Positions 16,285-23,954 of a stretch of 64,000 nucleotides of DNA are shown piece by piece (within the stretch, counting starts at the first letter, position 1; every line of letters starts with the position of its first letter). This DNA is from Streptomyces sp. SID12488 (lineage in GTDB: Bacteria; Actinomycetota; Actinomycetes; Streptomycetales; Streptomycetaceae): positions 62,001 through 126,000 of the forward strand of contig NZ_JAAGLT010000025.1 of the NCBI RefSeq assembly GCF_010548275.1, in the 5' to 3' direction. The notes beneath the pieces were generated by a model. The model had not been told where the DNA came from. It saw nothing but the letters and a program-made list of their open reading frames with translations, and made no database searches. The translations under genes and the position numbers were made by a program.

Positions 16285-18183
16285 TCACGTGGAGCTATTC
16301 GCGTTCACCTCGTCCATGGGGAGCCACAGAACCGTGTCGCTCGTCGCCGCGGTCGCGTCCGCCGTCGCCGACACGGACGCCGCCGACAGGTCCGTGTTGC
16401 TCAACGCCCGGTCCCACACCCGAACATCATCAAGCGCACCACTGAAGTGCTGCAGACTGTCCACTCGTTGCCCGACGTGCACCCCGAACACCGAGTTGCG
16501 GCTGACGGATCCGGTCACGTCCGCCACGCTGACCGCCGTACCGTCGACGAAGAGGGTGAACTGTCCGCCGCCACGACGCAGAGCGACAAAGTGCCACTGG
16601 CCGTCGTTGTAGGTGCCCACGGAGGTCGCGGACGCCGTCCTGACGGCCGACACGCCGTCCCGGACGGTCATCAGGCCCCGTACCCGGTTGGTCGCGGGCT
16701 CGGCGCGGAGCCAGACCTGGGGCTGGGTGGAGCCGACCCCGCCCATCCACAGCAGCGGCCGGTCACCGGTCGTCGCCGTGGAGCGGAACCAGAGGGCGAC
16801 GGTGAAGTCCTCGGTGCCGAGCGGCAGCCGGTCGCTGTACGGGAGGCGTACGGCGTCGTCCACGCCGTCGAACTCCAGTGCGCCGCCACCGAACACCCCG
16901 GTGGTCGCCGTGGCACCGCCCAGCACGGCGGCCGGGCGGGCCTGCGGGGCCAGGTCGGGGGTGGTCGGGTCCGGGCCGCGCGCCGGTGTCAGCCAGTCCT
17001 CGGTGAAGCGGGCGAAGCGGATCTCGTCGCGTGCGTCGACGGTGCCGGCCTCGTACATCAGGCCCACCGTCCCGCTGTCGATCTTCACCAGGTCGGAGTA
17101 GCCCGACCAGTCCCGGGTGACGACCGTGCCCCGGTCCACGCTGTCCCAGGTGCGTCCGCCGTCGTACGAGGAGCGGATCATCATCGTCCGGCGCCGGTCG
17201 GGATCGCCCGGGCAGGCCAGCAGCAGGCGGGCGCCGAGGCCCACCGTGGAGCACTGGACCTGGGGTGCGTAGAGATCCGGGAGGGCGCGGAAGGGGGTGA
17301 CGAAGCTGCTGCCGCCGTCCGCGCTGAAGGCCTGGGTGCGGTGGCCGAGATCGGTACCGTCCTGTTCTCGGCCGCTGACCAGGATCACGCCGTCGGAGCG
17401 CTCCGTGAGCGTCACCTCGGAGGGTTTCTGCCGGAAGGTGCCGTCCGCCGCGATCGGCCAGCTGTCGGTGGCGCCGACCTTCCAGTGGTCGCCGCCGTCG
17501 TCACTGATGATCAGCGCGGCGTGGTTGGCGCTGATCCGACTGCCGTCCCACGACTCGGTGTTGACGCCGAAGACGAGCCGGCCGGCATGCTCGCCCCGGG
17601 CGAGCTGGATGCCGTGCACGGGGCCCGTCGCATACCAGGAGTTCCACTCGGGCGGCATGATCTCGGCGCTCAGGTCGCGCGGCTGGGACCAGGTCAACCC
17701 GTCGTCGTCGCTGTACTGCAGATGGGGGGTGCGGTCGCACGGCACCGGGCAGTTGCCGCCGCCCCGGCCCGTGTTCCAGCTCTCCGCGAGGAGGATGCGG
17801 CCGGTCTCCCGGTCCACGATCGGAGCCGGGTTGCCGTGCGTGTCGACCCCGCCGTCGTCGACGACCTGGACCGGGCCCCAGGTGCGCCCGTCGTCGGTCG
17901 ACCGCTTGACGACGATATCGATGTCACCGGCGTCCCCGCAGTTGTCCTTCCGCCCCTCCGAGAAGGCCAGCAGAGTGCCCTTCAGGGTCCGGACGATCGC
18001 GGGGATCCGGTAGCAGGAGTATCCGGGGTCCTGGGAGGCCCGGAAGAGCACCTGCTGCTCGAACGTGGCCGTCTCGGTGGCCTGTTCGGCGCCTGCGGGG
18101 CTCGGCATCGCGAGCAGCAGAGCGGCCGTGGTGAACACGGCCGTGAGGGTGGATCTGAATCGTGCGCGAAGACTTGACGGCAT
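16285..18183 (-). CDS. Secreted GH33 sialidase with C-terminal LamG domain
   Basis: 632-residue exo-alpha-sialidase. A signal peptide (about residues 1-32) is followed by a six-bladed propeller (about 45-405). Present are the arginine-triad start CYRIPAIV, the Asp/Glu acid-base region, and at least four Asp boxes: STDDGRTW, SDDDGLTW, SDDGGDHW and SYDGGRTW. The nucleophile Tyr lies near LMYEAGTVDARDEIRFARF. Residues about 430-625 form a laminin-G-like lectin domain (LPLGTEDFTVALWFRST, GQWHFVALRRGGGQFTLFVDG). It releases terminal sialic acid from glycoconjugates. An array of 15-16-bp direct repeats lies upstream. Confidence 0.93.
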   Translation of the reverse strand: MPSSLRARFRSTLTAVFTTAALLLAMPSPAGAEQATETATFEQQVLFRASQDPGYSCYRIPAIVRTLKGTLLAFSEGRKDNCGDAGDIDIVVKRSTDDGRTWGPVQVVDDGGVDTHGNPAPIVDRETGRILLAESWNTGRGGGNCPVPCDRTPHLQYSDDDGLTWSQPRDLSAEIMPPEWNSWYATGPVHGIQLARGEHAGRLVFGVNTESWDGSRISANHAALIISDDGGDHWKVGATDSWPIAADGTFRQKPSEVTLTERSDGVILVSGREQDGTDLGHRTQAFSADGGSSFVTPFRALPDLYAPQVQCSTVGLGARLLLACPGDPDRRRTMMIRSSYDGGRTWDSVDRGTVVTRDWSGYSDLVKIDSGTVGLMYEAGTVDARDEIRFARFTEDWLTPARGPDPTTPDLAPQARPAAVLGGATATTGVFGGGALEFDGVDDAVRLPYSDRLPLGTEDFTVALWFRSTATTGDRPLLWMGGVGSTQPQVWLRAEPATNRVRGLMTVRDGVSAVRTASATSVGTYNDGQWHFVALRRGGGQFTLFVDGTAVSVADVTGSVSRNSVFGVHVGQRVDSLQHFSGALDDVRVWDRALSNTDLSAASVSATADATAATSDTVLWLPMDEVNANSST

Positions 18184-18204
18184 GTGCGGCCCTGCCCTTC
18201 AACG

Positions 18205-18291
18205 TCTGGACTTCATGCGTCTGGACTTCAGAGTTCGTGACTTCAGAGGTCTGGACATCTGAACATTCGGGCATCCGGAAATCTGGACATC
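18205..18291. repeat. Array of six 15-16-bp direct repeats upstream of the sialidase
   Basis: The core TCTGGAC(T/A)TC appears at 18205, 18220, 18250 and 18282. Degenerate copies lie at 18235 (TCGTGACTTC) and about 18266 (TTCGGGCATC). The spacing is 15, 15, 15, 16 and 16 bp. The array starts 22 bp upstream of the sialidase start codon, so it lies in the leader or promoter. Confidence 0.75.
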
Positions 18292-18355
18292 CTGCGTCCA
18301 ACGTGCGCGCATCAGACGGTAGTTGGATGCTCAGCCGCCCCACAAGAACCGTGTG

Positions 18356-19327
18356 TCAAGGGATCAGGACAACCTTGCCGAGGTTGGTCCTGGACTCGAT
18401 GACCCGGTGTGCGCCGGCCGCGTCCGCGAGTGCGAACTCCCCGTGCACCACCGGTCGTACGGCTCCTTCGGTGAACAGCCGCCACAGCTCGCGGCGCCAC
18501 CGCTCGTACAACTCGGGTCGCTCGCGGGCTATTCGGCGCAGCTGAAACCCGATGACGGTCGTGGAGCCCACCAGCAGGTCGTACGCCTGGACAGTGCCGC
18601 CGCCCGAGCTGTACGCGACGAGCCGCCCGCCGGGGGTGAGGGCGGCCAGTGCCGGGGTGAGCAACGCACCGCCGACCGCGTCGAGGACGTAGTCCACGGA
18701 GGCGAACCCGCCCTGCCGGCCCCCCTCGGTCGGCCGGTCACCCTGGCTGTCCCGACCGTTCTGACCCATCCGGTGGCACGTGACGACCTCGTCGGCTCCC
18801 AGGCCGCGCACGAAGTCGGCCTTGGCCGGGTCGGAGACGGCGCCGACGACCCGGGACGCGCCGCGCGTCCGCGCGAGCTGCACCGCGAGATGCCCGACAC
18901 CGCTCGCGGCCCCCGTGATCAGGGCTGTTTCACCCGGTGCGGGGCGGGCGGCGGACAGGGCGCCGAGGGCGACCAGCCCGCTGCGGACGAGCGCGACCGC
19001 GTCGACCGGCGAGGCGCCGTCGGGCACGGGGGAGGCCATGACTTCCTGGAGCACCGCGAAGTCGGCGTAACCGTGGCCGAAACAGAGCCCGGTGACCCGG
19101 TCACCCGGCCGGAAACCGGTCACTCCGGCGCCCGACGCCACGATCTCCCCGGCGATCTCGCCGCCCAGCGGGACCGGTTCGGCGGCCTCGGTCACCTTGC
19201 GGACGACAGGGAGGGTGACGCCGATCGCCTCGCAGCGCACGAGGAGCTCACCGGGCCCGGGCTCGGGCACGGGGGCCTCTTCCAGGAACAGGGGACCACC
19301 GGTGTGCCCGTACCGAACGCGGCGCAT
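18356..19327 (-). CDS. Quinone oxidoreductase-like zinc-type dehydrogenase (MDR)
   Basis: 323-residue medium-chain dehydrogenase of the NADPH:quinone reductase branch. It has the N-terminal GroES-like domain (EEAPVPEPGPGELLVRCEAIGV) and a Rossmann domain with TALITGAASGVGHLAVQLAR (the AxxGxxG pattern), and lacks structural zinc cysteines. The start is ATG at 19327 with a strong AGGAGG site. A low-complexity insertion (Gly/Arg/Gln-rich, around residue 190) separates the Rossmann core from the VDYVLDAVGG strand. It is divergent from a MarR gene across a duplicated dyad that overlaps the promoter region. Confidence 0.87.
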   Translation of the reverse strand: MRRVRYGHTGGPLFLEEAPVPEPGPGELLVRCEAIGVTLPVVRKVTEAAEPVPLGGEIAGEIVASGAGVTGFRPGDRVTGLCFGHGYADFAVLQEVMASPVPDGASPVDAVALVRSGLVALGALSAARPAPGETALITGAASGVGHLAVQLARTRGASRVVGAVSDPAKADFVRGLGADEVVTCHRMGQNGRDSQGDRPTEGGRQGGFASVDYVLDAVGGALLTPALAALTPGGRLVAYSSGGGTVQAYDLLVGSTTVIGFQLRRIARERPELYERWRRELWRLFTEGAVRPVVHGEFALADAAGAHRVIESRTNLGKVVLIP

Positions 19328-19355
19328 CAGCACCTCCTGTCTCGCACCTCTGAGA

Positions 19356-19379
19356 AACCGTTGGGAGCCCCAACGATAA
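19356..19379. promoter_or_regulatory. Operator dyad A of the MDR/MarR pair
   Basis: GTTGGG-AGC-CCCAAC within a 24-bp unit. It matches dyad B (30 bp away) at 19 of 24 positions, sharing AACC, TTGGGAG, CCAA and GAT. Confidence 0.75.
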
Positions 19380-19385
19380 ACGTAT

Positions 19386-19409
19386 AACCATTGGGAGGTC
19401 CAATGATTA
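19386..19409. promoter_or_regulatory. Operator dyad B of the MDR/MarR pair
   Basis: CATTGG-GAGGT-CCAATG, the second copy of the 24-bp unit; a further ATTGG half-site follows at 19409-19413. Centres of A and B are 30 bp apart, about three helical turns, so the two sites face the same side of the helix. Confidence 0.75.
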
Positions 19410-19426
19410 TTGGCTAGTCTTTCCGC

Positions 19427-19858
19427 ATGTCTGTCGAACTTCGTTCCATACGCGTCCTCCCCAGCTGGATCCTGGGGAGGGCCGCCGACCGCGGGCGGGC
19501 GCTGGTCGCCGCCGCGCTGGCCGGCGAGGGGCTGAAGATGTGGCATCACGTGGTGCTCTCCGCCGTCGCGGAGCTGGGCCCGGTCGCGCAGGCCGAACTG
19601 GTGCGCGGGGTGGGACTCGACGCCAAGGACATGGTCGGCGTTCTCAACGACCTTCAGGACGCCTCACTCGTCGTGCGCGCACCCGATCCGCACGACCGGC
19701 GCAAGAACGCGGTGACGGTCACGCCGGACGGGCGGCGGCTGCTGGCCCGCTGCGAGCGGGCCGCGCGCAAGGCCAACGACGAGCTGCTGGCGCCGCTCAC
19801 GGTCGTGGAACGCGAGATCTTCATGGGCCTGCTCGCCCGGGTTTCGGGTACGACGTAG
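19427..19858 (+). CDS. MarR family transcriptional regulator
   Basis: 143-residue winged-helix protein. The recognition region is VAQAELVRGVGLDAKDMVGVLNDL, and the wing carries the MarR signature APDPHDRRKNAVTVTPDGRR. It is divergent from the quinone-oxidoreductase-like gene, and the gap holds two copies of a 24-bp operator-like unit 30 bp apart. It probably represses itself and the oxidoreductase and responds to an electrophile or phenolic, as MarR proteins with this partner often do. The ligand is not known. Confidence 0.92.
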   Translation: MSVELRSIRVLPSWILGRAADRGRALVAAALAGEGLKMWHHVVLSAVAELGPVAQAELVRGVGLDAKDMVGVLNDLQDASLVVRAPDPHDRRKNAVTVTPDGRRLLARCERAARKANDELLAPLTVVEREIFMGLLARVSGTT

Positions 19859-19965
19859 CCGGTAGGTAGGTAAGCGGCCAGGTGGCAGGTAGAGGCGGGG
19901 TCCCACCGGCGCAGGGGGCGCTCCCCGCCGTTCGGCACCCCGCCGCCGTGTCGCGGGGAAGCCGG

Positions 19966-20823
19966 TCAGCCCTGGGAGGCCGCGGCCCGCAGGGCGATAC
20001 GGTCCTCGCCCGCGTACACGTTCATGTTGGCGCCCCGGAGGAACCCCACCAGGGTCAGCCCCGACTCGGCCGCCAGGTCGACGGCGAGCGACGAGGGCGC
20101 CGAGACGGCCGCCAGCACCGGAATCCCCGCCATGACCGCCTTCTGTGCCAGCTCGAACGAAGCCCGGCCGGAGACCAGCAGGATCACGCGGGACAGAGGG
20201 AGGTCGCCGTTCTGCAGCGCCCGGCCGACCAGCTTGTCGACCGCGTTGTGCCGGCCCACGTCCTCCCGGATGTCGATCAGCTCGCCCTCCTCCGTGAACA
20301 GGGCCGCCGCGTGCAGACCTCCGGTCCGGTCGAACACCCGTTGGGATGCGCGGAGCCGGTCGGGGAGGCTCGAGAGTAGTTCGGGTGTCAGCCGGACCGG
20401 GGGAGCGTCGGCGCCGTCGTCGATGGGCCGGCGGGCCGTCGTACGGACCGCGTCCAGGCTCGCCTTTCCGCACAGACCGCACGAGGACGTCGTGTACACG
20501 TTCCGCTCCAGCGTGATGTCGGGCAGCACCACGTCCGGGGCCGTTCGGACGTCCACCACGTTGTACGTGTTCGAGCCGTCCTCCGTTGAGCCCGCGCAGT
20601 ACACGATGTTCTGGAGTTCGTGCCGCTCGGCCAGCACGCCCTCGCTCACCAGGAAGCCGGCGGCGAGCGCGAAGTCGTCGCCCGGTGTCCGCATGGTGAT
20701 GGCGATCGGCTTGCCGTTCAGCCGGATCTCCATGGGTTCCTCGGCGACGAGCGTGTCCGGTCGGGTGGAGATCGCCCCGTCCCGGATCCGGATCACCTTG
20801 CGTCGTTCGGTGACTCGTCCCAT
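19966..20823 (-). CDS. fdhD: Formate dehydrogenase accessory sulfurtransferase FdhD
   Basis: 285-residue FdhD, which passes sulfur from a cysteine desulfurase to the Mo-bisPGD cofactor of formate dehydrogenase. Visible are EEPMEIRLNG near the start, PGDDFALAAGFLVSEG, the conserved cysteine pair in TTSSCGLCGKAS (about residues 115-126), and the C-terminal EDVGRHNAVDK and SGRASFELAQKAVMAGIP. The ATG at 20823 is chosen; upstream in-frame codons show no homology. It is divergent from an OFA-family formate/oxalate carrier. No formate dehydrogenase structural genes are in the window. Confidence 0.95.
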   Translation of the reverse strand: MGRVTERRKVIRIRDGAISTRPDTLVAEEPMEIRLNGKPIAITMRTPGDDFALAAGFLVSEGVLAERHELQNIVYCAGSTEDGSNTYNVVDVRTAPDVVLPDITLERNVYTTSSCGLCGKASLDAVRTTARRPIDDGADAPPVRLTPELLSSLPDRLRASQRVFDRTGGLHAAALFTEEGELIDIREDVGRHNAVDKLVGRALQNGDLPLSRVILLVSGRASFELAQKAVMAGIPVLAAVSAPSSLAVDLAAESGLTLVGFLRGANMNVYAGEDRIALRAAASQG

Positions 20824-20945
20824 GTCGTGATCAGCCCCGGTTCTGTACGTGCTGGTAGGTGACCTTCGCGATCCATTGTCCTGCACGTGCGCAGTGGCTC
20901 TGCGGCCCACCGGGCTCCGCTGCCGCAAGGGAATGGGGTGACGGC

Positions 20946-20960
20946 ATATTGTCTACAGTG
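20946..20960. promoter_or_regulatory. Possible GntR-type site ATATTGTCTACAGTG
   Basis: ATTGTnTACAGT resembles operators of GntR regulators. It lies in the 339-bp fdhD/OFA divergent region, which has no other recognisable feature. A related ATATTGCCTACAGG lies at 42561. Confidence 0.35.
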
Positions 20961-21162
20961 TGGAGGTAGGGTCGGCAAGAGGTGCGGTACGGGTCGGAGC
21001 GATGGCGGCGTGGGCCGGAACGCCACCCCGTGTGTCCCGGGATGCCGTTCGTCCGGTCCGAACTACCGTTCGGCGCAGCCCGGATACCGTTCACCGCATA
21101 CGGTCGGCGAGTTCGACCGGCCGCCTTCCCAACCGTGCGGCCGGTTCCTATCGTCCGGGATC

Positions 21163-22500
21163 ATGAGTCCCCCCATCGCACCCCCCGGCTGGAGCCGCTG
21201 GCTCGTACCTCCGGCCGCCCTCTCCGTCCACCTCTCCATCGGTCAGGCCTACGCCTGGAGCGTCTTCAAGCCGCCGCTGGAATCCGCGCTCGGCCTCAGC
21301 GGCACACAGAGCGCCCTGCCCTTCCAGCTCGGCATCGTCATGCTCGGCCTGTCCGCCGCGTTCGGCGGCACCCTGGTCGAGCGCAACGGTCCGCGCTGGG
21401 CCATGACCGTCGCCCTGGTCTGCTTCTCCTCCGGTTTCCTGATCGCCTCGCTCGGCGCCGCCACCGAGCAGTACTGGCTGATCGTCTTCGGCTACGGCTT
21501 CGTCGGCGGCATCGGGCTCGGCATCGGCTACATATCGCCGGTCTCGACCCTCATCAAGTGGTTCCCGGACCGGCCCGGCATGGCCACCGGCATCGCGATC
21601 ATGGGCTTCGGTGGCGGCGCGCTCATCGCCTCGCCCTGGTCGGCGCAGATGCTGGAGTCGTTCGGCTCCGACAGCTCCGGGATCGCGCTCGCCTTCCTCG
21701 TGCACGGACTGACGTACGCCGTGTTCATGTCGCTCGGGGTGCTCCTGGTGCGGGTGCCGCGCGGCGAGAAGCCCGCCGCCGTCGGCGGGGCGAGCGGGCC
21801 GAGCGCCCTCACGGGTGTCCAGGTCTCCGCGCGAAGCGCCGTGCGGACCCCGCAGTTCTGGTGCCTGTGGGTCATCCTCTGCATGAACGTGACCGCGGGC
21901 ATCGGCATCCTGGAGAAGGCCGCGCCGATGATCAAGGACTTCTTCGCGGACAGCTCCACACCCGTCTCGGTGTCGGCGGCGGCCGGATTCGTCGCGCTGC
22001 TGTCGGCGGCCAACATGGCGGGCCGGATCGGCTGGTCGTCCACCTCCGACCTGATCGGCCGCAAGAACATCTACCGCGTCTACCTCGGCGTGGGCGCGCT
22101 CATGTACGCGTCGATCGCCTGGTTCGGGGACTCCTCCAAGCCGCTGTTCATCCTGTGCGCCCTGGTGATCCTCTCCTTCTACGGCGGCGGCTTCGCCACC
22201 GTCCCCGCCTATCTGAAGGACCTCTTCGGGACCTACCAGGTCGGCGCGATCCACGGGCGGTTGCTCACCGCCTGGTCCACGGCCGGTGTCCTCGGCCCGC
22301 TGATCGTCAACTGGATCGCCGACCGGCAGGAGGAGGCCGGCAAGCACGGCTCGGCGCTCTACGGGATGTCGTTCTACATCATGATCGGACTGCTCGCCGT
22401 CGGCTTCGTCGCCAACGAACTCGTCCGCCCCGTCGACCCCCGCCACCACGTCACCGCACCGAAGGAGGCCGCCGATGTCCAGCGACAGCAGTCCGTCTGA
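21163..22500 (+). CDS. OFA family MFS transporter (oxalate/formate antiporter-like)
   Basis: 445-residue, twelve-segment MFS protein. The OFA signature is visible at the start (SIGQAYAWSVFKPPLESALG), with GTLVERNGPRWAM between helices 2 and 3, GIGLGIGYISPVSTLIKWFPDRPGMA, and the second-half motif NMAGRIGWSSTSDLIGRK. Substrates of the family are formate, oxalate and related small acids. Pairing with divergent fdhD points to formate. The small membrane protein encoded next overlaps its end by 26 bp. Confidence 0.88.
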   Translation: MSPPIAPPGWSRWLVPPAALSVHLSIGQAYAWSVFKPPLESALGLSGTQSALPFQLGIVMLGLSAAFGGTLVERNGPRWAMTVALVCFSSGFLIASLGAATEQYWLIVFGYGFVGGIGLGIGYISPVSTLIKWFPDRPGMATGIAIMGFGGGALIASPWSAQMLESFGSDSSGIALAFLVHGLTYAVFMSLGVLLVRVPRGEKPAAVGGASGPSALTGVQVSARSAVRTPQFWCLWVILCMNVTAGIGILEKAAPMIKDFFADSSTPVSVSAAAGFVALLSAANMAGRIGWSSTSDLIGRKNIYRVYLGVGALMYASIAWFGDSSKPLFILCALVILSFYGGGFATVPAYLKDLFGTYQVGAIHGRLLTAWSTAGVLGPLIVNWIADRQEEAGKHGSALYGMSFYIMIGLLAVGFVANELVRPVDPRHHVTAPKEAADVQRQQSV

Positions 22501-22624
22501 GAGCGCGGGCCCGCCGCCCGACCGCCGGCCCCTGATCGCGTTCGCCTGGCTGTGGGTGGGGGCGCCGCTCTGTTACGGCGTGTACGAGCTGGTGCAGAAG
22601 GCGACACAGCTGTTCACAGGGTAG
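22475..22624 (+). CDS. Small single-pass membrane partner of the OFA transporter
   Basis: 49-residue ORF starting at ATG 22475 with a strong GAAGGAGG site, inside the 3' end of the OFA gene in another frame. A short Ser/Pro-rich head is followed by one membrane helix (LIAFAWLWVGAPLCYGVYEL) and a short tail (QKATQLFTG). It fits the small-subunit proteins seen next to OFA carriers in actinobacteria. The coupling and single helix suggest a carrier subunit; this is inference. Confidence 0.75.
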   Translation: MSSDSSPSESAGPPPDRRPLIAFAWLWVGAPLCYGVYELVQKATQLFTG

Positions 22625-22763
22625 GTGTTCGGTCACGCCGGACTCTGATAGAAGCCGACAACACGGCCGCGTTAATCCTGTGGCATCGCGTGCCGTCGTA
22701 CTGGTGAGTCACTCATCAGACTGGTGGATCCCGCTACCGAAAAGCAGCAAGGGGGACCCACCC

Positions 22764-23717
22764 ATGAACGGCTCGCGCATCGCCGCTGTCGGTCATTATC
22801 AGCCCGCCAAGGTGCTCACCAACGAGGATCTGGCGGGTCTGGTCGACACCAACGACGAGTGGATCAGAAGCCGGGTGGGCATCCGTACGCGCCACATCGC
22901 CGGTCCCGACGAGCCCGTCGACGAGCTGGCCGCGCACGCCGCCGCCAAGGCGCTCGCGGCGGCGGGCCTGGCCGCGAGCGACATCGACCTCGTCCTCGTC
23001 GCCACCTCGACCGCCGTCGACCGCTCCCCGAACATGGCCGCGCGGGTCGCGAACCGGCTGGGTATGCCCTCGCCGGCCACCATGGACCTCAATGTCGTGT
23101 GCGCCGGCTTCACCCACGCCCTGGCCACGGCCGACCACGCGGTACGGGCCGGGGGATCGGTGCGGGCCCTGGTCATCGGCGCCGACAAGATGTCCGCGGT
23201 GGCGGACTGGACCGACCGTACGACCTGCGTACTCGTCGGGGACGGTGCGGGCGCGGCGGTCGTCGAGGCCTGTCCGGCGGATGCCGCCGGACCCGCCGGT
23301 ATCGGGCCCGTGCTGTGGGGCTCGGTGCCCGAGATGGGGAACGCGGTACGGATCGAGGGCACGCCCTCGCGGTTCGCGCAGGAGGGGCAGAGTGTCTACC
23401 GCTGGGCCACCACCCAGCTGCCGCGCATGGCCCGCCAGGCCTGCGAGCGCGCGGGACTGGCCCCCGAGGAGCTCGCCGCCGTCGTCCTGCACCAGGCCAA
23501 TCTGCGCATCATCGAACCGCTGGCCGCGAAGATCGGCGCGGTGAACGCCGTCGTGGCACGCGATGTCATCGAGTCCGGCAACACCTCGGCCGCCAGCATC
23601 CCGCTCGCCTTCTCGAAGCTCGTCGAGCGTGGCGAGATCTCCACCGGCGACCCGGTCCTCCTGTTCGGCTTCGGCGGCAACCTCTCGTACGCCGGACAGG
23701 TCGTCCGCTGCCCGTGA
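22764..23717 (+). CDS. fabH: Beta-ketoacyl-ACP synthase III (FabH-like)
   Basis: 317-residue KASIII-type condensing enzyme that starts fatty-acyl or polyketide chains by joining acyl-CoA with malonyl-ACP. The triad is visible: Cys in LNVVCAGFTHAL (about residue 112), His in VLHQANLRI, and Asn in ESGNTSAASIPLA. The N-terminus TNEDLAGLVDTNDEWIRSR is typical of FabH. The ATG at 22764 is chosen for homology; an in-frame start at 22680 exists. It stands alone, away from a fab cluster, so it is probably an extra copy. Confidence 0.9.
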   Translation: MNGSRIAAVGHYQPAKVLTNEDLAGLVDTNDEWIRSRVGIRTRHIAGPDEPVDELAAHAAAKALAAAGLAASDIDLVLVATSTAVDRSPNMAARVANRLGMPSPATMDLNVVCAGFTHALATADHAVRAGGSVRALVIGADKMSAVADWTDRTTCVLVGDGAGAAVVEACPADAAGPAGIGPVLWGSVPEMGNAVRIEGTPSRFAQEGQSVYRWATTQLPRMARQACERAGLAPEELAAVVLHQANLRIIEPLAAKIGAVNAVVARDVIESGNTSAASIPLAFSKLVERGEISTGDPVLLFGFGGNLSYAGQVVRCP

Positions 23718-23733
23718 GCGGGGCGGGCCCACC

Positions 23734-23756
23734 GGCCCACCATGGACGGGTGGGCC
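23734..23756 (+). terminator. Terminator of fabH
   Basis: GGCCCACC-atggacg-GGTGGGCC, an 8-bp stem with 7-nt loop, 17 bp after the fabH stop. Confidence 0.65.
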
Positions 23757-23822
23757 CACCGAGGCTCGCCCAGGGGCGCCTTCTTGGCGGCTTGCCGGCA
23801 CCCTCTCCTTTGTCCTCTTAGT

Positions 23823-23859
23823 GGAAGAAGTCGGTGCCAATCTGTGCCCAACTTCTTCC
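23823..23859. promoter_or_regulatory. 9-bp inverted repeat upstream of the ROK gene
   Basis: GGAAGAAGT at 23823-23831 and ACTTCTTCC at 23851-23859, perfectly complementary and 28 bp apart from centre to centre, about 95 bp before the ROK start. It is a candidate autoregulatory site. Confidence 0.4.
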
Positions 23860-23954
23860 CAGCCCCGGCAGCCACTGCTACGTTCCACTCGAAAGCCCGG
23901 CGAAGTGGCCGGAAAGAGTGGCCGGTTGGTGCCTGACTAGGCGGGGAGGGGCTT

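Noticed and set aside
15166..18177. Long plus-strand open frame of about 1000 codons
   Set aside because: It runs across the BASS gene in another frame and antisense to the sialidase. Its composition is Arg/Gly/Ala/Pro-rich with no domain, as expected for a shadow frame in high-GC DNA.
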